A stretch of 64,000 nucleotides of DNA from Bufo bufo (GCF_905171765.1 NC_053390.1:509071444-509135443); one strand, 5' to 3'. Shown: positions 32,883 to 45,813, counted from the first letter of the stretch. The notes: generated by a model not told the origin, from the letters alone. Numbers and translations are program-made.

Positions 32883-35395
32883 TAGACAACAAATTGTACT
32901 CTAAAATACTTTAGATTAGCAACTATAATCCCAGATATTATACATACAGACCAAGTTGGGTTTGTCTGCGGGAGAGAAGCGAGAGATAACACGATTAAAA
33001 CCCTAATCCTCACAGATATAGCAAGAAATAATGCATCCCCTCTTTGCCTGCTTTCAATTGATGCGGAGAAGGCATTTGATAGGGTTCATTGGTCCTTCCT
33101 AGACTCTACTCTACAGAAAATTGGGATTGGCCCCAAGTTTTTAAATCGTATCCCTGCTTTATACTCAGACCCCACGGCCAAAGTGAGAATTAATGGGCTT
33201 CTGTCTCCATCCACACCAATTCGGAATGGGACTAGACAGGGTTGCCCACTTTTAGATGTTTTGGTAATAGAACACTTGGCCATAGCCCTCCGTAAAAATC
33301 CATCCATCCACGGCCTTACAATTAAAAGTAAACAGTATAAAATGGCATTATACGCTGACTACCTTCTACTGTATATTTCCCTTCCCTCAAATTTAAAAGA
33401 ATTCGAACAGTTTGGCCATTTAAGTAACTTTAAAGTTAACTACACAAAATCGGAAATTCTTAACGTAACTGTCCCTCAAAATGATTTTGTCAGTCTTTTG
33501 TCCTCATTTCAATTCAAACACCAACCTTCTGCTCTTAAATACTTAGGCGTTTACATACCAGCTGATAGTAAACATGTATTTAAGCTGAATTATCTTCCCT
33601 TGTTGGATAAGATATTGAAAGACCTTGCAGCTTTTAATAAAAAGGAGTTATCTTGGTTTGGGCGGATAAATGCCCTGAAAATGGACATCTTGCCCAGATT
33701 TCTATATATCTTCCAAGCAATCCCCCTTACACCACCATCCTCCTGTTTTCGGAAAGTGAAGACAGCATTCTCCTGTTTCATATGGGGACAGGGTAGATCA
33801 CGGATAGGTTATTCCACATTGGTCAGATCTAAGTCACAAGCGGGTGTAGGTTTACCGGATCTAAAGTTATATCATACGGCAGCAGCCCTTACCAGAGTAC
33901 TAGACTGGCAACACAACGAACACGCGAAACAATGGGTGGGTTTGGAGCAAACCTTATGCTCTCTCCCACTCAAACACATCCCGCGGTTTTCATCAGAGGA
34001 CCGTCCACCGCTGTCTAGTCATCACACGTTACTACAACAAACACTTAAAATATGGGATTCATTAGAAGACTCAGCCCACTCACCCCCATTCTCCATAATC
34101 CAGCATTTCCTGCAGGCATGGAATAGGTATGAGGGTCGCAGACGAACCTGGCTTTCACCACCTTATGTTAGGTAACACATTCCTGTCTCTTTCCTCAATC
34201 TCCGCTAGATTTCCCGATACACTGATCTCTTGGTTAGAATATGAACAAATAAAATCCTTTGTCTTGTCCAGGGGAGCGCAGTGTTCTTTCGGAGCCACAC
34301 TAACCGAGATTAAAAAGTTGTTCACTGTGTCCTCTCCTCCGACCCACCTCATCTCTCAGTTATATCAGATTCTTCTAACTGGTTCTCACAAGGACAGTCC
34401 TAATTTTATCATTGGTTGGGATTCAGAACTAGGTAGTACCATTGAAAAAGCTGATCTTCAAAAACCTTTCTATACTCTCATAAGCTTTCTATGGCTTGTG
34501 CCGCCCAAGAAAAAAAACTATAAGATCCTATCCCGTTGGTACAGATACCCAGTAAGACTACATAGAATCTTCCCTTCAGTATCAGAGCTTTGCTGGCGCT
34601 GCTATAGAGAAAGAGGTACAATGTTTCACATTTGGTGGGGGTGCGACTTAATTAAACCCTTTTGGGACTCAGTATTTAGAGCTTTTAACAAAATCTCATG
34701 AAAAACAGTTAATAATTCCCCTCAAATAGCGCTCCTCTCCATCCTTCTGGGTTCTATTTCATCTCAAAAAGGGTGCCTGTTGAGATTCTTTATCACGGCC
34801 GCCAGAACAGTGATTCCTAGACACTGGCGTTCGACACATGTACCCACCATGAGGGAATAGTTCCAGGAAATGCGGCTAGGATGGAGGAAATCTCAGCCGA
34901 AGCCTCTGACCTGTCTACTAAATATTACAAGATTTGGGCTTGCTGAACAGAAGCATTAGAGTCTCCTGACTTCCTCTCTCTTTTGGCTATCTAATATGTT
35001 CTAATTTGAGCTGCGCTACCTTATTGCAATTTACTCCACGTAATAGAGACCCACTTCTCCACCTTCTCCTCCCTCCCCTTACCCCGTCTTCCCTCACCCC
35101 CCTTTTTTTCTTCCCGCTCTCTTCCTTCTTTCTTTCTTGCTCCATTCTCTATCCTATCTTTTATTCTTCAATCTCCATGCTAATGATTTGAAGACAAACT
35201 GGTTCACCGGATTACACTGTGATTTGTTAAAACATGCTACTTTATGTTGTTCAATCTGGTACGAAGTACCTTCATTTCATGGATTTGGAAGCATCTACAG
35301 ATTGATTCAGAGCGCTTAATTTAAAGGTGTTCCTCTGCTTTATTATACACTTTGATCTTTTGAAAAGATTAATAAAATATGATTAAACATAAATA

Positions 35396-35739
35396 TATAT
35401 GGTACTTCCTTTAGGTCAGTAGGGAATGTTAAAAACATATGGAAGAATATTGTTATTTTTTGCTTATATTTCAACATTTACAGAGTAAAAAAATAATTGT
35501 TAACTTATACTTTAGCCAAAATAGTAAAAAATAGAAAACAAACAAGGCCTCATTCAGGCGAATTGACGTGAAAATAAAAAATTATGCAATTTGGAATACC
35601 AAGATAAAGAAATAAAAATATGTCTGGCCCTAGTAAAGGCATCCTTAGGGGCTTTTAGTTTAGCCCTGACACGCAATTGCAAAACTAAAAAGGAAAGACT
35701 ACTGTTTATCCTGATGATAACCAATATAAATATCCAAAC
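35396..35739. other. No gene recognised
   Basis: AT-rich stretch between the L1 tail and family A. It continues after the family A copy at 39393-39477. No structure seen. Confidence 0.3.
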
Positions 35740-35743
35740 TTAA

Positions 35744-38700
35744 CCCCTTAAGGACACAGCCTTTTTACACCTTAGGACCAGGCCATTTTTTGAAAATCTG
35801 ACCAGAGTCCCTTTAAGTGCTGATAACTTTAAAACGCTTTGACTTATCCAGGCCGTTCTGAGATTGTTTTTTTCGTCACATATTGTACTTCATGACACTG
35901 GTAAAATGGAGTCAAAAAAATAATTTTTTTTGCACCAAAAAATACCTAATTTAACAAAAATTTGGAAAAATTAGCAAATTTCAAAGTTTCAGTTTCTCTA
36001 CTTCTGTAATACATAGTAATACCCCCAAAAATTGTGATGACTTTACATTCCCCATATGTCTACTTCATGTTTGAATTGTTTTGGGAATGATATTTTATTT
36101 TTTGGGGATGTTATAAGGCTTAGAAGTTTAGAAGCAAATCTTGAAATTTTTCAGAAATTTACAAAAACTCAATTTTTAGGGACCAGTTCAGGTCTCAAGT
36201 CACTTTGCGAGGCTTACCATTATAGAAACCACCCAAAAATGACCCCATCTAAGAAACTACACCCCTCAAGGTATTCAAAACTGATTTTACATACGTTGTT
36301 AACCCTTTAGGTGTTGCACAAGAGTTATTGGCAAATGGGGAGGAAATTTGAGAATTTCATTTTTTTTGTCTAATTTTTCATTTTAACCCATTTTTTCCAC
36401 TAACAAACCAAGGGTTAACAGCCAAACAAGACTGTATCTTTATTGCCCTGACTCTGCCGTTTACAGAAACACCCAATATGTGGCCGTAAACTACTGTACG
36501 GCCACACAGCGGGGCGTAGAGGGAAAGGTGCGCCGTATGGTTTTTGGAAGACTGATTTTTATGGACTGGTTTATTTACACCATGTCCCATTTGAAGCCCC
36601 CTGATGCACCCCTAGAGGAGAAACTCCCTAAAAGTGACCCCATCTAAGAAACTACACCCCTCAAGGTATTCAAAACTGATTTTACATACGTCGTTAACCC
36701 TTTAGGTGTTGCACAAGAGTTATTGGCAAATGGCGATGAAATTTGAGAATTTAATTTTTTTGCCTAATTTTCCATTTTAACACATTTTTTCCACTAACAA
36801 AGCAAGGGTTAACAGCCAAACAAGACTGTATCTTTATTGCCCTGACTCTGCTGTTTACAGAAACACCCAATATGTGGCCGTAAACTACTGTACGGGCACA
36901 CAGCGGGGCGTAGAGTGAAAGGTGCGCCGTTTGGTTTTTGGAGGGCTGATTTTGCTGGACAGTTTTTTTGGCACCATGTCCCATTTGAAGCCCCCCTGAT
37001 GCACCCCTAGATTATAAACTCCATAAAAGTGACCCCATCTAAGAAACTACACCCCTCAAGGTATTCAAAACTGATTTTACAAACTTTGTTAACCCTTTAG
37101 GTGTTGCACAAGATTTAATGGAAAATAGAGATACAATTTCAAAATTTCACTTTTTTGGCAGATTTTCCATTTTAATATTTTTTTTCCAGTTACAAAGCAA
37201 GGGTTAACAGCCAAACAAAACTCATTATTTATGGCCCTAATTCTGTAGTTTACAGAAACACCCCATATGTGTTCGTAAACCGCTGTACGGGCACACGGCA
37301 GGGCGCAGAAGGAAAGGAACACCATATGGTTTTTGGAAGGCAGATTTTGCTGGACTGTTTTTTTTTTTACACCATGTCCCATTTGAAGCCCCCCTGATGC
37401 ACCCCTAGAGTAGAAACTCCAAAAAAGTGACCCCATTTTAGAAACTACGGGATAGGGTGGCAGTTTTGTTGGTACTAGTGTAGGGTACATATGATTTTTG
37501 GTTGCTCTGTATTACACTTTTTGTGCGGCAAGGTAACAAGAAATAGCTTTTTTGGCACCGTTTTTTTTTTTTTGTTATTTACAACATTCATCTGACAGGT
37601 TAGATCATGTGGTAATTTTATAGAGCAGGTTGTCACGGACGCGGCGATACCTAATATGTATACAATTTTTTTTATTTATGTAAGTTTTACACAATGATTT
37701 CATTTTTAAAACCAAAAAAATGTTTTAGTGTCTCCATAGTCTAAGAGCCATAGTTTTTTCAGTTTTTGGGCGATTATCTTAAGTAGGGTCTCATTTTTTG
37801 CGGGATGAGATGACGGTTTGATTGGCATCTATTTTGGGGTGCATATGACTTTTTGATTGCTTGCTATTACACTTTTTGTGACGTAAGATGACAAAAAATG
37901 GCTTTTTTTACACCGTTTTTATTTTTTTACGGTGGTCATCTGAGGGGTTAGATCATGTGATATTTTTATAGAGCCGGGCGATACGGACGCGGCGATACCT
38001 AATATGTATACTTTTTTTTTATTTATGTAAGTTTTACACAATGATTTCATTTTTGAAACAAAAAAAATGATGTTTTAGTGTCTCCATAGTCTAAGAGCCA
38101 TAGTTTTTTCAGTTTTTGGGCGATTATCTTGGGTAGGGTATGATTTTTGCAGGATGAGATGACGGTTTGATTGTTACAATTTTGGCGTACATGCGACTTT
38201 TTTGATCACTTTTATTACCTTTTTTGGGAAGTAAGGTGGGCAAAATTTCAATTTCATCATAGTTTTTTATTTTTTATTTTTATGGTGTTCACCGTTCGGG
38301 TAAAGTAACATGACCGTTTTATAGATCAGGTCGTTACGGACACGGCGATACCAAACATGTGTAGGGAATTTTATTTTTTTCATTTTTTATCAGTGATAAA
38401 TGTGTTTTTTGATTTTTACTTTTTTTTCACTTTTATTCACTTTTTTTTGACCCAGACCCACTTGGTTCTTGAAGATCCAGTGGGTCTGATGTCTTTATAA
38501 TACAGTACAGAACAATATATATTGTACTGCACTGTATTTTACTTACACTGAACAGATCTATGCCTTTCAGCACAGATCTGTTCAGCACCATGGACAGCAG
38601 GACGCCTGAGAGGCGTCCTGTTGCCATGGGAACCTTCCCCGTCTGCTCAGAACTTCGCAGACGGGGAAGGGTAAGGAGGGGATCTCTCGGGGGGCTGTCT

Positions 38701-39388
38701 GGGGGCTCTCTCCCTCTCCATCGGGGGGCTGCAAGGCTGCAAAGGCACAGCAGCCCCCTGATGGGAGAGGGAGGGAGCTCCCTGCGCTGTTAACCTTTTC
38801 CATACAGCGGTCCGTACGGACCGCTGTATGGAAAGGGTTAAACGGCTGACATCGCATCGCAGATGTCAGCCGTTTATACCAGGGTGCCAGCAATGTGCTG
38901 GCACCCTGGTATACCCACTGAACACCAATGAATTTTCAAGGGGAGGCGGGCGGGGGATAGCGATCCCGCCTGCCGCACCGCCCGCCTCCCGCACCGCCCA
39001 CACCGCCCGCAACCCTCCCCCTGCACCTCCCGCCACCATAAAAATCATTCGGGGGTGCAGGGGGGGGGTGAATAAAACTTTTTTTAGGCATATAAAGTTT
39101 CTGATCCCCGCGGTCAGGGACCGCGGGGACCAGAAACTGCAGAAATCGCAGCAAACCGCAGGTCTGAATTGACCTGCGGTTTGCCGCGATCGCCGACATG
39201 GGGGGGGTCACGGGACCCCCCCGCGCATTTAGCCTAGGTGCCTGCTCAATGATTTGAGCAGGCACCGGGTTCCGATCACTGCCGGCCGGGCGGCAGTGAT
39301 CGGAACAACACATGACGTACCGGTACGTCATGTGTCCTTAAGTACCAGGACATCATGACGTACCGGTACGTCATGTGTCCTTAAGAGG
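35744..39388 (+). mobile_element. Family A element, copy 2, complete (3.6 kb)
   Basis: TTAA at 35740-35743 and 39389-39392. Inverted ends: CCCCTTAAGGACACA at the left and 'tgtgtccttaagagg' at the right. The internal 395-bp array has anchors at 36241, 36636, 37031 and 37429 (spacings 395, 395, 398), and a second array of about 350 bp has anchors at 37647, 37995 and 38348. The right GC-rich part has strong palindromes (38805-38838, 38876-38914, 39240-39310) and two ACGTACCGGTACGT palindromes near 39315 and 39358. Open frames are low-complexity products on both strands. This copy defines the family here. Confidence 0.85.
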
Positions 39389-39513
39389 TTAATATCTCCG
39401 GACTGATTCACCAATATAAGGACAGAAATATTAATAGATAATATTAATCATCCGTATGTAACAGAAATCATTCCCCTTTAACCGCTTAAGGAGCCAGCCA
39501 TTTTTCAGCTTAA

Positions 39514-39923
39514 AGAGGACCTTTCATCAGTTTTGATATAGGCTAATTATGGTATTACCTTGTAGGGTGGGCCCCCACTGATGCCATGGGTGTATATTTT
39601 TTTTAACCCCCCCCTTCCTGTTCGTCCACTGTGGCCCACCGATGATTTGGCGCGCTCTATTATAATCAGCATTAAACTCGCAACGGGGAGGAGGCACAGT
39701 CTTCTGCTGTGGGCATCTCCTTCTCCCTGGCTGTGATCGCGATCCAATCACAGCAGACCGTTTACAGCCAGGGAGAAGGAGCGAGATTAATGCTCATTAT
39801 AATACAGCGCGCCAAATCATTGGGGGGCCACAGTGGACGAACAGGAAGGGGGGGGGGGTTAAAAAAATATATACACCCATGGCATCAGTTGGGGCCGCCC
39901 TACAAGGTAATACCCTAATTAGC
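39514..39923. mobile_element. T2-like palindromic MITE, right terminus missing
   Basis: TTAA at 39510-39513 followed by AGAGGACCTTTCATCAG, a T2-like left end. A long inverted repeat runs from 39542 to 39923 with arms of about 165-185 bp around a centre near 39733 ('gctaattatggtattacctt' against 'aaggtaataccctaattagc'). The complementary right terminus and second TTAA are absent; family A sequence resumes after a T tract. Confidence 0.65.
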
Positions 39924-41164
39924 TTTTTTTTTTTTTTTTAAATACCCCAAATTTTTAAAAATTGGCACATTTCAATTTCTCAACTTTTATAATAGATAGT
40001 AACTCCAAAAATATTTATTAATTCACATTCCCCATATGTCTACTTCATAATTGGATTATTTTGTGAATGCCATTTTATTTTTTGGGGACGTTAGAAGGCT
40101 TAGAAGTTTAGAAGCAAATCTTGAAATTTTTCAGAAAATTTCCAAAACCCACTTTTTAAGGACCCCATTTTAGAAACTACACCCCTCAAGGTATTCAAAA
40201 CTGATTTTTACAAACGTTAACTATTTAGGTGTTTCACTAGAATTAATGGAGATGACATTCCTGAATTTCACTTTTTTGATAGATTTTCCATTTTAATAAA
40301 AAAATTTCCACTAACAAAGCAAGGGTTAACAGCCAAACAAAACTCAATATTTATTGCCCTGATTCTGTAGTTTACAGAAACACCCCATATGTAGTCATAA
40401 ACTGCTGTACGGGTACACGGCAGGGCGCAGAAGGAAAGGAACGCCATATGGTTTTTGGAAGGCAGATTTCACTGGGATAATTTTAAGCTGCCATGTCACA
40501 TTTGAAGACCCCCTGATGCACCCCTAGAGTAGAAACTCCCCAAAAAATTACCCGATTTTGGAAACTAAGGGATAAGGTGGCAGTTTTGTTAGTACTATTT
40601 GAGGGTACATATGATTTTTGGTTGCTCTATATTACACTTTTTGTGAGGCAAGGGAACAAAAAATATCTATTTTGGCACCGTTTTTATTTTTTGTCATTTA
40701 CGATGTTTATCTGAAAGGTTAGATCTAGAGATGTTGCAAACATAAAATTTACCGTTCGCGAACGGCGAACGCGAATTTTCGCAAATATTCGCGAACGGGC
40801 GAACCGCCATTGACTTCAATGGGCAGGCGAATTTTAAAACCCACAGGGACTCTTTCTGGCCACAATAGTGATGGAAAAGTTGTTTCAAGGGGACTAACAC
40901 CTGGACTGTGGCATGCCGGAGGGGGATCCATGGCAAAACTCCCATGGAAAATTACGTAGTTGACGCAGAGTCTGGTTTTAATCCATAAAGGGCATAAATC
41001 CCCTAATATTCCTAAATTGTTTGGAATAACGTGCTTTAAAACATCAGGTATGATGTTGTATCGATCAGGTAGTGTAACGGTTACGCCCGCTTCACAGTGA
41101 CAGACCAAGCTCCCTGTTTAACGCACCGCAAACAACCGCAAACAGTCTATTTGCACCACCGCAA

Positions 41165-41375
41165 ACTCCCCATTTGCACAAGGTTGGATACCAAGCTAGC
41201 CATGTCCCGTTCCTTGTCCTCACTGATGTCATTGAAGGTCTCTTCCTCCACCCAGCCACGTACAACACCAAGGGTCCTCGAAAGGTGACAACAAGCCCCC
41301 TGGGACGCCTGCTGTGTTTGGTCTTCCACCTCCCTTCTCTGACTCCTCTTCTTCAGACTCCTCTCTCTGCATTAT
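41165..41375 (-). pseudogene. Partial duplicate of the transposase region 43255-43460
   Basis: The block 'cccatttgcacaaggttgga' at 41168 and the following about 190 bases match 43259-43455, including 'agccacgtacaacacca' and 'gactcctcttcttc'. Orientation is the same as the main copy. It holds an acidic-region piece of the transposase, stranded downstream of its 3' end, so it came from an internal duplication or recombination between related elements. Confidence 0.7.
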
Positions 41376-41379
41376 TATA

Positions 41380-41885
41380 AGGTGTGTTAAGTAGTACTAT
41401 TCCTATCAGTTTAATCCCTGTTACGTCCCCTATCAGGGGACGTGTATGGAATAGATTTTAGGAACCGGGAGATGGAAAAAGATGCTTGGTTGGTCCTCTT
41501 ACTTCCAATTTGGGGCACTGTGCGTGCGCCGTGCAATGTACTGTACCACCAGATATGAGTGGTGTGTTAAGTAGTACTATTTCTATCAGTTCAATCCCTG
41601 TTACGTTCACTAGTATTATTATTATAAGGTGTGTTAAGTAGTACTATTCCTATCAGTTTAATCCCTGTTACGTCCCCTATCAGGGGATGTGTATATGGAA
41701 TCGATTTTAGGAACCGGGAGATGGAAAAAGATGCTTGGTCGGTCCTCCTACTTCAAATTTGGGGCACTGCGCGTGCAATCTAATGTGCCACCAGATATGA
41801 GTGGTGTGTTAAGTAGTACTATTCTTATCAGTTTAATCCCTGTTACGTCCCCTATCGGGGGACGTGTATGGAATAGATTTTAGAC
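41380..41885. repeat. Tandem repeat in the hAT element tail
   Basis: The block 'gtgtgttaagtagtactatt' recurs at about 41381, 41562, 41628 and 41802, each followed by 'cctatcag' variants and 'ccctgttacgt'. Full units with the 'gaaccgggagatggaaaaag' block appear twice, about 250 bp apart. Confidence 0.8.
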
Positions 41886-42593
41886 AACCGCAAAGAGTTG
41901 TCAATAGTTGACACACTCATGACATAAATTTTAAACCGCTAAGCGTCAATCTTGGTGTAGTTATGACTGTGCTCGTGCGCACGTTTGGGAGATTGCAGGC
42001 GATGGGGGTTTTTCAAAGCCTATGGTCGTGTGAGGTAGTTCAGTGACCCAGAAAACAATGATTCTGCAGTGTGGGCCCATTGTTGGCCTAGTAGGCTTTA
42101 ATGATCACCTTAGATGATCACAAAGAAAATTAATGTTTTTTCTATGCAAAATTATCCAGCTGATCGTTTTTGGTCTGTTCACAATGAAGCAACAACCTTA
42201 TCTGGGGTGTGCCAACATTGCCATTGCCAACACACTCATAGAGGTGGTCGCTTCATTGTGATACGCAGGCCCCTTCACCACAACAAGGTAACGATCACGA
42301 AGGGGAATGGACACATGTATGTGCCTTTTTTTTTTTGTTTGGTTTTTGAAGCCACAGTGCAGCACCAGAGGCCAGAAAAATTAGGCATGTACACATGCCT
42401 GAAAAATTAGGTATTGTAGCAGCGGCCAGAAAAATTGATGTTTGTTTCCCAGGCAGAAAGTGCCCTAAAACATTGCGGCTTGAACCCTAGTTGGTGGTGG
42501 ATAAGTCACGCAAGTCATCCGGCATTCAGAGATAAAATACAGCAGCGTGTGGACCATTTTTAGCCCAAGGTAGCTCATCTCATCAGGCCTTTT

Positions 42594-45500
42594 TTAGTCG
42601 AATGTATCGCCCACTGTCAGTCCCTTCGGGATCCATCCCTCATTTATCTTAATAAAGGTGAGGTAATCTAGACTTTTTTGACCTAGGCGACTTCTCTTCT
42701 CAGTGACAATACCTCCTGCTGCACTGAAGGTCCTTTCTGACAGGACACTTGAAGCGGGGCAGGCCAGAAGTTCTATCGCAAATTGGGATAGCTCAGGCCA
42801 CAGGTCAAGCCTGCACACCCAGTAGTCAAGGGGTTCATCGCCCCTCAGAGTGTCGATATCTGCAGTTAAGGCGAGGTAGTCTGCTACCTGTCGGTCGTTC
42901 TCTGAGGGTGGACCCCGAAGGGCTGTGGCGATGCGTAGGACTTAAAAAGCTCTGCATGTCCTCCATCAACAACACGTCTGTAAAGCGTCCTTGCCGGCGT
43001 GGGAGGAGGAGGATTACTTTCACCTCTTCCCCTGTTGGATTCCCGTTGTGCTGTGACATCACCCTTATACGCTGTGTAAAGCATACTTTTTAATTTATTT
43101 TGGAACTGCTGCATCCTTTCCGACTTGCGGTAATTCGGTAACATTTAAGGCACTTTCTGCTTATACCGGGGGTCTAGTAGCGTGGCCACCCATTACAGGT
43201 CGTTCTCCTTCAGCCTTTTTATACGAGGGTCCCTCAACAGGCATGACAGCATGAAAGACCCCATTTGCACAAGGTTGGATGCCGAGCTACTCATGTCCCG
43301 TTCCTCATCTTCAGTGATCTCACTGAAGGTATGTTCTTCCCCCCCAGCCACGTACAACACCACGGGTACCAGATAGGTGACAAGAGCACCCTGGGATGCC
43401 TGTTGTGGTTGGGCTTCCTCCTCCTCCTCCTCAAAGCCACATACCTCCTCTGACTCCTCTTCCTCACAATCCTTTTCCAGCGTTGCCGCAGGTCCAGCAA
43501 GCGATGCTGAGAAGGCTGTTTCTGGTGGTGATGGTGACCACAACTCTTCCTCTTCACGCTCATCTACGGCCTGATCCAGCACTCTTCGCAGGGCACGCTC
43601 CAGGAAGAAAACAAATGGTATGATGTCGCTGATGGTGCCTTCGGTGCGACTGACTAGGTTTGTCACCTCCTCAAAAGGACGCATGAGCCTACAGGCATTG
43701 CGCATGAGCGTCCAGTAATGTGGCAAAAAAATTCCCAGCTCCGCAGAGGCTGTCCTAGCACCCTGGTCATACAAATACTCGTTGATGGCTTTTTCTTTTT
43801 GGAGCAGGCGGTCGAACATTAGGAGTGTTGAATTCCAACGTGTCGGGCTGTCGCAAATCAAGCGCCTCACTGGCATGTTGTTTCGCCGCTGGATATCCGA
43901 AAAGTGCGCCATGGCCATGTAGGAACGCCTGAAATGGCCACACACCTTCCTGGCCTGCTTCAGGACATCCTGTAAGCCTGGGTACTTATGCACAAAGCGT
44001 TGTACGATCAGATTACACACATGTGCCATGCACGGCACATGTGTCAACTTGCCCAAATTCAATGCCGCCAACAAATTGCTTCCGTTGTCACACACCACTT
44101 TGCCGATCTCCAGTTGGTGCGGAGTCAGCCACTGATCCATCTGTGCGTTCAGGGCGGACAGGAGCGCTGGTCCGGTGTGACTCTCTGCTTTCAGGTAAGT
44201 CAACCCCAACACTGCCGTATCCGGGATGTGGAATAGCCCCTGGGAGCTGGGGGGGTGCCGTTGATGTGGAGCAAGACGCAGCAGCAGAGGAGGTTATGGA
44301 AGAGGATGGAGTAGGAGGAGTAGAGGAGGTGGCAGCAGGCCTGCCTGCAAGTCGTGGCGGTGTCACCAACTCCTCTGCAGAGCCACGCATTCCATGCTTG
44401 GCAGCCGTCAGCAGGTTTACCCAATGCGCAGTGTAGGTGATATACCTGCCCTGACCGTGCTTTGCAGACCAGGTATCAGTGGTCAGATGGACCCTTGCCC
44501 CAACACTGTGTGCCAGACATGCCATTACTTCCTTTTGCACAATCTAGTACAGGTTGGGGATTGCCTTTTGTTCAAAGAAATTTCGGCCGGGTACCTTCCA
44601 CTGCGGTGTCCCAATAGCTACAAATTTTTGGAACACCTCAGACTCCACCAGCTTGTATGGTAAAAGCTGGCGGGCTAAGATTTCAGACAAGGCAGCTGTC
44701 AGACGCCGGGCAAGGGGGTGACATTGGCTTCTTACGCTCAAACATGTCCTTGACAGACACCTGACTGTGGGCAGATGAGCAGGAACTGCTCAAGGCGAGA
44801 GACGCAGTGGCGGATGGTTGAGAGGGGGCAAGGAGGTCAGCAGTGGTTGACGTGGCTGAAGATGCTGGACCAGGAGGAGGATGGCGGCTTTGAGTTTGTG
44901 TGCTGCTTGTACTCATGTGTTGATCCCATAGGCGTTTGTGATGTGCGATCATGTGCCTTCGCAAAGCAGTTGTACCTAGGTGGGTGTTGGACTTCCCACG
45001 ACTCAGTTTCTTTTGGCACAGGTTGCAAATGGCATCGCTGTTGTCAGAGGCAGACACACAAAAAAAATGCCACACTGCTGAGCTCTGCAATGACGGCATT
45101 CTGGTGGTGGCAACAACATGCGTTGATTGGCGTGCTGTCTGGCTGACCCCGGGTGCCGATGCATGCTGTCTGACTGTGCCACTAGCTCCTTGCGACGACC
45201 TCCCCCTGCTTCCAACTCGTCTCCTCCTCCTCCTCCTCCTCCTCCTCCTCCTCTCTGTCTCCCCATCTGAACTTTCCCCCTGTTCTTCTTCTATTCTAGC
45301 GGGCACCCACGTGACATCCACGGACACATTGTCATCATCAACCGCTTCACTTGTATCTGACAACTCAGCAAAGGAAGCAGCAGCGGGTACAACATCATCA
45401 TCACACTGTACGTCCATGTGTGTAATGCTGCCTGACTGAGACATATCCCTGTTATCTACATCCTCTGGCAATAATGGTTGCACATCACTCATTTCTTCCA

Positions 45501-45813
45501 ACTGATGTGTAAATAACTCCTCTGACAGATCAAGTGAAGCGGCTGTGGTGCTAGTGTTGGTGGTGGCGTCAGGCGGGCGAGTGGTAACTTGAGAGGTGCC
45601 TGAAGCTGAGCTGGAGGAGGATGGTGCGTCAAGGTTCCGAGCGGAAGCTGTAGAAGATTGGGTGTCCTGTGTTAGCCAGTCAACTATGTCCGCAGAACTT
45701 TTCAAATTCAGGGTACGTGGCCTCTGAACACTGGGCATTATTCTAGGGCCAAAGGGAATCACAGCACCACGAACACGACGGCCCCTGCGGGGTGGCCTGC
45801 CTCTGCCTGTCAT
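42594..45813 (-). pseudogene. hAT transposase pseudogene with BED zinc finger
   Basis: Read from 45813 leftward. The first 376 residues (to 44683) open with a basic RGRPPRRGRR stretch, then Ser/Thr/Glu-rich sequence with an arginine run (about 45225-45255), then a BED finger around ICNLCQKKLSRGKSNTHLG and RRHMIAHH. After a frameshift come KLVESEVFQKF, a TAG near 44543, and LTTDTWSAKHGQ, part of the RNase H-like fold. A shift near 44215 leads to VVCDNGSNLLAAL with a catalytic aspartate, CMAHVCNLIVQRF and TRWNSTLLMFDRLLQ. Acidic EEEEEE follows. Stops at 43192 and about 43145 precede ATLLDPRYK and, after more shifts, the dimerisation domain (42594-42818) with ACPASSVLSERTFSAAG. All hAT landmarks are in order, but the gene is dead. 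Confidence 0.92.

Larger units (their letters stand above)
29282..34990 (+). pseudogene. L1 ORF2 (endonuclease-reverse transcriptase) pseudogene, interrupted
   Basis: ORF2 nicks DNA and copies the element RNA at the target. Start ATG 29282; an extra A in the AAAA run 29294-29297 shifts the frame before LNVRGF. The apurinic-type endonuclease (about 29307-30000) keeps LLLQENHF, GGDFN, SRIDLFLVS and SDHAP. A frameshift near 30240 and TAA at 30494-30496 follow. The reverse transcriptase resumes after the two nested elements: FRPISLIN (about 31320), LLSIDAEKAFDRVHWSF (about 33050), RQGCPL (about 33240) with a short deletion after it. The catalytic YADD is YADY (33351-33362), so the second aspartate is lost. 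The C-terminus (34129-34701) has a CCHC finger, CWRC...H....C. Further shifts occur near 34130 and after 34701. Confidence 0.9.
27127..35395 (+). mobile_element. Full-length L1/Tx1-type LINE carrying two nested DNA transposons
   Basis: Order: short 5' region, ORF1 (27168-28381), about 900-bp spacer, ORF2 (29282 to about 34990), 3' UTR with pyrimidine-rich tract and AATAAA near 35371. Removing the T2 MITE (30637-31143) and Tc1 element (31343-32882) leaves about 6.2 kb, a normal full length. ORF1/ORF2 architecture and sequence style fit the L1-Tx1 group of frogs and fish. No target duplication was found at the ends. Confidence 0.88.

Noticed and set aside
43377..43623. Serine- and proline-rich plus-strand frames opposite the hAT transposase
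   Set aside because: They are antisense shadows of the acidic coding region of the transposase.
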